A DNA stretch of 64,000 nt, taken from Diplocarpon mali (taxonomy: Eukaryota; Ascomycota; Leotiomycetes; Helotiales; Drepanopezizaceae). Made by a program: the position numbers and the translations under genes. Under the pieces are notes generated by a model. The model was not told where the DNA came from. It saw nothing but the letters and a program-made list of their open reading frames with translations, and ran no database searches. Where the stretch lies: assembly GCA_024741835.1 (NCBI GenBank), contig JAENRP010000041.1, positions 62,001 through 126,000 of the forward strand, given 5' to 3'. Positions 56,916-64,000 of this stretch are shown here, one piece after another (position 1 is the stretch's first letter; every line of letters begins with the position of its first letter).

Positions 56916-57545
56916 CTACTCGCTCCGACGAGGACGAGCAATGGGGCCGAAGGGGCTGGGCCCAGTGTTGCTGATCGCGCGACGACGAGCAAGACGGATG
57001 GTGCCGAAGGGGTCGGGCCTAGTGTTGTCGGCCGAGCTCCATTCCATAGGCCACCACACGGGGCCGAAGTGAGGGTTGAGGTCGGCATCGGAGGTGAGAG
57101 TGAGCCCCTCAAAAGAGCTGGCAGGGACACCCGGCGAGTACGGGCCCGCCGCTGAATTGGCTGAGTGTCGAGCCTCCGTCATGCTATCGCCCCGCTTCTC
57201 GAGGTGGCCGTCGCCGCTCTTACCCCCCACCGCGTTGGAGCCGTTGACGGGAGGAGCCGAGCGAAGCTTTTGAGCCTTAGCCTCAGCCATTGCGTCTACA
57301 GCGCTCTGGATAATAGCCATGTCCTCGAAGCGCCCGTACTCGCCTCGCTGTGGCTCTTGAGTGCTGGTACTGTAATCCGGGGGCACGGCGCTGTAGGGAG
57401 TCGCCAAGCTGTACTGGTGGGTGAGCTGGGTGTGCAGCTCCAAGGTCTAAGGTTTTTACTCAGCTTTTGTATCTCTTGCTTGGGGGCGGGGAGAACTTAC
57501 AAACGCCCGCTTCTGGCTTTCGGAACGGCTGCCGCTGGTGGCCAT
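56916..57545 (-). CDS. Uncharacterised Ser/Pro-rich protein
   Basis: Two exons, 57545-57501 and 57446-56916, joined across a 54-base GTAAGT...TTAG intron, give 191 residues. The start MATSGSRSESQKRAF joins TLELHTQLTHQY in frame. The middle holds EDMAIIQSAVDAMAEAKAQKL, a probable short helix. The C-terminal part has two related segments, RPDPFGTIRLARRR and GPSPFGPIARPRR, after an unusual Trp cluster (FGPVWWPMEW). There is no signal peptide or membrane segment. The basic ends suggest nucleic-acid or nuclear association, but that is a guess. Function unknown. Confidence 0.6.
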
Positions 57546-58820
57546 TGTATAGCGGCTGGAGGAAGAAGAAGGAGCAGAGGAGGAAGGAGAGGAGTAAGAA
57601 AATGAAGAGGCCATGCTTGCTGTGACTGTGGATGTGGTGTTGTGATTACTGTGAGGATTGTGAGAGTTGTGTTGTTTGGTGTGATTGATATCGAGGATGA
57701 GGGGGAAAAGTATGGCAGAGGAGTCCTGGACGTCTTCTTTAACCCCCCCTCCCCCCGGATTTCACCACTCAGTCTGCATCGCAATCGCCGCAGTCAGTAT
57801 CGGGCGGGTTCTCCTCAGTTCACTTTCCACTTGATCTAGGCGATGGATCCGCTTCTGCTTCTCCTAGTCGGAGAGAGGTAGTGTTGAGGCTAAGCGAGAC
57901 CAAGTGGAGTCGCAAATGGCAGACGTGCGCTCAACCGTCACGGGCTTTGTGTGGGCCATTTAGAAGAATCCACTTCCAATATGCCATCTTCTTCGGCCAT
58001 TAAATCTTCAGAGCAAGCTGTGATTGCCTGACAGTTGAGCCTTTTTCTTCTTCTTCTTCTTCTTCTTCTTCTCTTCCTCTCACTGCTATCGTCGGTTGCA
58101 AGCGTGTAGTCCCAAAACTTTTCACCTGTGCTTCCCTAATCGTCATCGTCGCATCGGTCGAGATCGCATTTCCAAATCATCGTATAGGTACGAGCCAAGC
58201 TAGCATCGAGCGAGACAGACCAGACATGAACTCCCGCAGTAGCTTCTTCCGAGACGGATCCAGGTTCCACGTCACTGGTCTATCGAGGGCGAGACTCGGC
58301 TTTGAGCTTGAGAGCAGAGGACAGCATCCATCTCGCCTGCTGAGAGTTCGGCACTGCCCTGACGTACGTATCATCGTCCCATCTCTTGTTTAGGGGCTGG
58401 CGATTGAAAGAGGGAGCGGGAAATATTCTTGATCGAATAGGTGAGTCGCTGGCCGACGACATGGTTATGGGCGGGAACGAAAAGAGGGCAGCTGATGTCA
58501 CGTGAGTGAGGAAGCCAGCCTACCAGAATCACCAAGGGGCTTCGTTTTCTCTTAAAACCTTGAAAACTCCAAGTGTCGGTCTAATGGCTAAGGAAAGTCT
58601 GCTATCTGAAAACCGAGTTTCCCATCTCGGAGGAGGAGCCACTCGGCCTCATTGGCGTGGTCGCTCTTTCCCCTCGAGACGCCCGGGATCAGGGACATAC
58701 TATGCTCTTCTCTGCTCTGCTATAATATCCCTTCTTAAGAACCAACACCCGAGCTCCAGGAGCCTCTCCGTCGAGAGGAAGAAAACATCGATACACACTA
58801 TATCGTCATCCAAAACCAAG
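57546..58820. other. Divergent promoter region
   Basis: Lies between a minus-strand gene and a plus-strand gene, so it contains two promoters. A CTT microsatellite at 58046-58072 is the clearest feature. A CT-rich stretch and TATAATATCC at about 58717 precede the next start codon. Confidence 0.5.
58046..58072 (+). repeat. CTT microsatellite
   Basis: About nine tandem CTT units. Confidence 0.95.
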
Positions 58821-59663
58821 ATGCACGACTGTGGAGGGTCCTCGAGAGTGTCTCTACTACTGCCTCTATCCCAGCACCATTCGCCGGACCAGAGATCCGC
58901 CCAGCACACCCATGTCTTATTGCAAGGCAAACAGGGGCTCGAAAACACACGATCGTGCTTGGATAACGACCAGCCCCCGACGTTCCGGAATCCTCGCAAT
59001 CTGCCAAGGCCGCAGCGAATGCTACTTTCAAGCACCTACTCTCCACGCCCTTCGGAAGCCCAGCATATACCGCTCTTAATGAATGAGGGATACGCGCGAT
59101 CGGGTAGTACATGTATTCCGCAGCGACGCCGTTACCGACCTCTCATATTTAGACCGGAGGATTTGGACCAGGGAGCGTCTCAAATTTGCAGTACCTCAGC
59201 ACACGCAGAAATTCCCATCGTGAACCAAGAAGGCCTGGCACCTCAAAGCAATAGCTCTATCTGCGGCCCACCCGGGCTCGTTCGTAAGACTGGCGTGACC
59301 ATGGAAGGGATGGAAGATGGTCTTCACAGGTGCCACAACCGAATCGAAAAGCTCAAAGCTACCATCAGGGAGCAGAATTCAATGATGCTACGGTACAGGA
59401 AGAGACATACTTCACTGAAGAGAGAATTGAACAAATACAGGCCTCCGGGTGCCAAAGCCGAGGAGCAGAAGCGACATCTCGGGGCCTGGAAAGCCTTTGA
59501 GATTGAGTACGATGCCAAGCATTTAAGCGATATCAAAACAGCCCAACCGCCTCTATCCACACCAGAGAATGGAATCGAGGACCCGTCATTGACAGCTCCG
59601 CGAGATGAGGTTTTGGAATTTGGCGGTACGACAAAGGTGAGCTGCTGGCCAGTTGAGGTTTGA
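58821..59663 (+). CDS. Uncharacterised protein with a short coiled coil
   Basis: Single exon, 280 residues from ATG 58821 (context CCAAGATGC). The frame is open further upstream, with another ATG at 58584 that would add 79 residues, but the DNA between looks like promoter and leader. The first 150 residues are Ser/Pro/Arg-rich and disordered-looking. Residues about 166-214 (EDGLHRCHNRIEKLKATIRE onward) form a basic coiled coil, followed by an acidic tail. No domain was recognised. Its general plan resembles the coiled-coil gene downstream, without clear sequence similarity. Confidence 0.5.
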   Translation: MHDCGGSSRVSLLLPLSQHHSPDQRSAQHTHVLLQGKQGLENTRSCLDNDQPPTFRNPRNLPRPQRMLLSSTYSPRPSEAQHIPLLMNEGYARSGSTCIPQRRRYRPLIFRPEDLDQGASQICSTSAHAEIPIVNQEGLAPQSNSSICGPPGLVRKTGVTMEGMEDGLHRCHNRIEKLKATIREQNSMMLRYRKRHTSLKRELNKYRPPGAKAEEQKRHLGAWKAFEIEYDAKHLSDIKTAQPPLSTPENGIEDPSLTAPRDEVLEFGGTTKVSCWPVEV

Positions 59664-60784
59664 ATGAATGTAATATGTCGTACATCATGTTCAAACAGAC
59701 GGTGGTGTTTGGACAAAATTGAGGGGGACCGGAGGCTTTCACTGCTTTTCTTGTTCGCTTTTGGCTAAGCACAGGAAATTGTTGCTTTACTTAGGAGTCT
59801 CAAGTAATATGAATCATTATAAGATATCGATTAGTAGTGATCTGGTGTGTGGAGATATGATCTATACACGTTTCTGGTCTCATGCTCCTACCCCAGGCGC
59901 CACTTCACTCGATCATTTTCCTATATCATGGTTGCTACAGTGGCTTTTAAAAACCGCCTGGAAGACTTCAGCATCCGGATTTACCCCCGGTTCCAGAGAG
60001 TATTCTTCCAATGGCAGTACCAGATAGGTCCTGTCAGGTGACGTTGACATTTTGGCCCCTTAAGCGAGAATTCAGGCGGGAATCGAGTATCGATACAACT
60101 CTTGTTCGAGAGGCGGCTATGGCTTAGACTCGAAACTGTGTAAAAGCGAGCATATGAAAGTTGGGTGCGTAGCCTCCCAGACGTCGACGACGCTTGGTTT
60201 TGTCATGAGCAGCTGCTGAGCTGACGGCATCCACGGCTCTGGCTGCAGAACACTCACTGCGCCAGAATGGCCTTGAAGCCGATACAACGTACATTGACAG
60301 ATAAGCAGCATCCTAGAGCACAGAAGAACCCAGAAGCAGCTGTACCTGGAAGCTTTCTACGAACCCGGCTTGGTTCCCCCCCACCCCCTTTTCTCATCGA
60401 AGACATGACCACCGCTTTTGGAGCTCGTTCGAGATGTCAAGTGCGTCTTGACTATTGGTGGAGACCTTGAGATCTGGAGAATCTTAGTCCGGTGATGTAA
60501 TTCTCTCTGCTAGCGGGGTCGCTGTTATTTCATGCTTGTGATACTGCGTCTGAACATGGATTAGTGCTGGTCGTGCTTTCCTTATCTCACACACCTAGGT
60601 AGGATAGGAACGGGGAGGTTAAAAGCTGGAAGCTCTGGGAGAGGGTAGAAAGGGGGGTCCTTTGCTTCTTATTCTAACCTGTACTATCTGTTATCTCGTA
60701 TATTGTCATCCTGGCTCTCCCTCGCTGTGGGCGCGATCCTTCTCGTTACCAGTCTTATTTACTGTCTCAACATCAAACAATATC
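59664..60784. other. Intergenic region
   Basis: About 1.1 kb between two same-strand genes. Open frames are short. The stretch just before 60785 (ATCAAACAATATC) resembles a fungal leader. No other feature is seen. Confidence 0.5.
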
Positions 60785-61669
60785 ATGTCTGCTACCAACA
60801 GTCCCACAATAACCATCGGCGGAACAGAAACGCAGGTTGCTGATATCGCAGAGAATCTCACCAGCTACGTGATCATCGAGGGGAGCGGCCGAACGCCTCC
60901 CCCGAACACCAACCCAAATCCTCGGGAAGAGGCTCGGACGCGCGAGGCATCTGAAGGGCACGCTGAGCATGCCTACGGATGTATCATGGGACAAGCGGAG
61001 GAGATCGCCCGGCTGGAGCAGCGTATCGTCGACCTGGAGGAGGCTGGCGCTGCGAAGGACGCACACGTGTGCCGGCTCCGGCGCGACGCCGACGAATCGA
61101 TGGAACTGGTCCGCCGACACCAGGAAGACCTTGTGGAGATCTCTGATGTTCGTCGTAATGCCACTGGGCGGGTCCCGCCCGGAGTCAGAGCCAGAGCGCG
61201 GGCCCCTGTGCCTACTGTGAGCGCAGAGCTGGTGGAACGCCTGCAGAGGACCATCGCGGAGATCTCTGGCGTGACAGCGGAGCAGACCGTCACAATCCTC
61301 GAGCAGGAGAAGACTATCGACAGCCGTGATAGGACCAACGATGAGCTCGTCGACAGGTTCGTCGCCCTGGAAGAGCAGCTCGATGAGGAGCGGACGTGCC
61401 ACGGACGCTTGTCGGCCGAGATTCTGCGCCTGAAGAGGCTTCTTCGGCAGCAGCAACGGACGATTGAGGCGCAGTCGCACAGAATAAGGATGTTTGAGAA
61501 CTTCTGCTCTAGGTACCGCGAGACGAGGAGGGCTGAGGAGAATTCGGGCCCGGAGAGAAATCGGGTGAAGCGGGAGATTCTTTCGGAGGGCGAGCGGGAC
61601 AACGAAGCTGGCAGAGATTCTGGACAAGAAGAAAGGTGGGCGGAGGTCTCGAGGAAGCGTAGAGCGTAA
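60785..61669 (+). CDS. Coiled-coil protein of unknown function
   Basis: Single exon, 294 residues from ATG 60785 (the open frame extends upstream, but without an ATG of better context). After about 60 polar residues, two long heptad-rich stretches follow: roughly residues 70-125 (EEIARLEQRIVDLEEAGAAK...) and 150-245 (AELVERLQRTIAEISGVTAE... to RRLLRQQQRTIEAQSHRI). They are split by a Pro/Arg/Ala linker. The C-terminus is charged (RVKREILSEGERDN) and ends RKRRA, a possible nuclear signal. There is no enzyme motif. Coding DNA is GC-rich with no RIP signs. Confidence 0.65.
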   Translation: MSATNSPTITIGGTETQVADIAENLTSYVIIEGSGRTPPPNTNPNPREEARTREASEGHAEHAYGCIMGQAEEIARLEQRIVDLEEAGAAKDAHVCRLRRDADESMELVRRHQEDLVEISDVRRNATGRVPPGVRARARAPVPTVSAELVERLQRTIAEISGVTAEQTVTILEQEKTIDSRDRTNDELVDRFVALEEQLDEERTCHGRLSAEILRLKRLLRQQQRTIEAQSHRIRMFENFCSRYRETRRAEENSGPERNRVKREILSEGERDNEAGRDSGQEERWAEVSRKRRA

Positions 61670-64000
61670 AGCATAAAGAGACGGAAGCCGATGAGACGAG
61701 GATCGATTTTGGTTAATGAGAGGTCTAAGGTTATCGCGGTCTGATTTAGAACTTTGGGGATGGTTTAGGAGAAGGGAATGGCTTGGATGTTTCGAGATTG
61801 GATATGGAGTGAGGACTTGCATGCAAGATTCTCAACGACTGTCGAAATATTTTCTCTGAGTAACACCGTATGCCAACCAACGTATCTGGTATACTACCTC
61901 ATATATTGACTTTTTCAGCCAGGGAGCCTTTCACGGATAAGGCAGATCTGCGGTCCGTATCTTACTGATATTAGTGAATTTCCAGAGGTACAGTACTATA
62001 GATAAAGTTTGAATTGCCCTAGCTTTTTCAAAGTAAAATACCTTATATATAAACATAAATTAAAAAATAACCACTTTATCGTTTCTTTTAATCTTTAAAT
62101 CAAAAAGTTTGTTGAAAGTATCCCTATAGTTCCATAGAACGGTATACTTTCTAGTGTTTCTTATAACACCTATTTGCTTCTGATACTGCTTTTACCTACT
62201 TTGGTATACTACTTGCTACCATTTAAAATATCTTATCTAATATAGCTTATTAAGCTTATTACAGTGCTTCCTCGTGAGGTTCTCTTATTTCTCTTTTAGA
62301 TCCTATTTTTATAAGTTTTAGATGTAATTTATTGTAGAGATCTGAAAACGATAAGATCTCGTGATAGGAAGTCACAAGACTGGCATAAGTCGAATGAAGC
62401 ATAAATACGAGACCTATGATGTACTTTAGAACACGCGGAACGCAACCAACAACCAACCTACGAATGCACCCTTCAACTTGGGTATTGTTCCCGACTCTCT
62501 TTCGAGGCTTGCCCAATTTTGGTGCTCCCTACTTTTGGTTTGGTTCTTTAGAAGAGCCTCTTGTTGTTGTGTCCCCCTCTTTTTTTTTTTTTACGGACCT
62601 AATTTTTAAGACAATATTAAAGATGTTTGATAGAATTTTAATCTAGATTATAAGGCGGATAATTGACTATTTCGATACCATTTTGCCCCAACTAATTAAT
62701 AAGAATCTTAGCTGTATAGATAAAGGCGTTATTATATGTGAGTTTGTAACCGTCAAAATAATGAGTAGGCAGCTAGTCTTTCAAACAACTAGAACGAGAT
62801 CTGCTGAAGCATTTATAATATTATATAATACAGCGTATAGTAGTTCTAATAGTCGATTTCAATATACTATAGAGACGCGCACTTGAAGCTAGTTTTAATC
62901 CTCTATTAGCAGCGCCTTTAGGAAGAGCTCTATAAAATAAAGACAACTCCTTCTTAACTGATAACTACAATTTATAATATTAAGAGGACGTCGTAGAGTA
63001 GCTATGTTATAGTAGTGAAGAAGAAAGAATATAAAACGCGTTTTTCAGCTAAGCGATTCAAACTTTACCAAGCCTACTATAGGTAGCTAGTACTGATCTA
63101 CATCCAAGGGACAATGTGCCGACCACGTGCTCCAGGTCTCTGTAGGGGTACGAGGTCTACGTAGACGTTCAAGCTGGGCGGTTATATGTAAAGCACAAAG
63201 TAAAAATCCTACCCAGAAGACAGTCTCAAGCTGAGGCGCGTGGCCTGTGGCCGTCGTTTCTAGAGGACTGCTCTGAGGATGACATGGAAAGGAACTATGC
63301 TATTAGAGAGAAAGGGAAGAAGGGTGGTAAGGCGGGGACGGAGGGAGAGAATTTGCAAATGATTCAGGATATATGGGAGTTGAGCCGGTACGCGATATCG
63401 AATTCTTCTTCAACTCTACTTCGTCTATCGATTCTATACTACATTGTGAAACTAGGTACACCCAGATACTGACCTCATACCCCGAGGGCTCTCACCCGGG
63501 TGACCAAGAACCAGCCGGGTCGGGTACCCTGCCCCCATCACTCTAGGACCGCGGTGCGCCCTGCTCGACGCCTAGATCTGGCTATTTCATGTAAACAGTA
63601 ATCCTTTGGAGAGCGCCTTGATGTCATATCAATGAAGTCAAACTTTAGTCCCACGCTGATAGCTCGAGCTTTATGGGCACGAGCCTGTCTAGCTGGGGAT
63701 AGATTGTATGTATAAATATAATCCGCAGATAGATTCAAGAGAATCCTCAACAAAGAGACGAACCTTGCAGTTTCTAGATTTTTTTTTTCCTGCCAAGTTG
63801 TACTCCTGTTTGCTCTAATCCCCTCCCCCCACCCCATAGGTAGCTGCAAAAGACGTGCTAATGCAGCTTCAGCTCCTGTATTACAACAAGAACTGCCAAA
63901 TAGTTCGTTATTGCTTTAGTTAGCATTCCCTGGTTTGACATGTCAGTGTACTTTGAAGAATTTTTCGGATCACGGGCAAAGGGCTGTGACTTGCTAGCTG
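61670..64000. other. AT-rich tract to the end of the window
   Basis: Composition falls to AT-rich from about 61.98 kb. There is a poly-T run at 62579-62592. Stretches around 62640-63060 read like degraded repeat DNA, but no family was recognised. GC content rises again near 63.1-63.55 kb without a convincing gene. Confidence 0.45.

Overview
The window is genomic DNA of a filamentous ascomycete (Pezizomycotina). The evidence is short 44-170 bp introns with GTANGT-type donors and CTGAC-type branch points, a Rei1-type ribosome factor, a fungal GH15 gene, a silencing-type RNA-dependent RNA polymerase and a 20S proteasome beta-5 gene. Gene-dense DNA of balanced composition alternates with very AT-rich DNA that carries the marks of repeat-induced point mutation (RIP): CAA/CAG codons turned into stops and Asp codons turned into Asn in retroelement relics. 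The genus cannot be told from the sequence.

Layout. 1-13 kb is a gene island: a triose-phosphate-transporter-family membrane protein (minus, with a short assembly gap in an intron), a repeat-bearing low-complexity ORF whose stop lies 6 bases before the start of an 11-exon GH15 glycosidase (plus), a small secreted Cys-rich protein (minus), a conserved protein of unknown function (minus) and a Rei1-like four-zinc-finger protein (minus). 13-28 kb is AT-rich with a few small islands: two candidate secreted-protein genes, a solo Copia LTR with a perfect target duplication, a short Tc1/mariner relic with inverted ends, and a well-supported 98-residue secreted peptide with a defensin-like cysteine pattern. 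28.3-32.2 kb is an intact RdRP gene (minus).

33.9-53.0 kb is a 19-kb nest of dead Ty1/Copia retrotransposons, resolved from LTR pairs and exact 5-bp target duplications. Element A (about 5.1 kb of its own sequence, minus) was entered separately by element B (6.1 kb, minus), element C (7.6 kb, plus) and a solo LTR of the B family. All three keep primer-binding sites resembling the initiator tRNA-Met anticodon arm. All three have lost the catalytic Asp pair of reverse transcriptase to Asn. Element C carries an unusual GC-rich, RIP-spared block after its pol region.

55-62 kb is a second gene island: proteasome beta-5 (plus), an unknown Ser/Pro-rich protein (minus) and two unknown proteins with coiled coil (plus). 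The last 2.3 kb returns to AT-rich DNA. The genes are ordinary fungal single-gene units, with no evident gene cluster or pathway. The coherent theme is genome defence: RIP-ruined transposons 1.7 kb from the start of an RdRP gene, and small secreted-protein genes sitting inside the AT-rich tracts.
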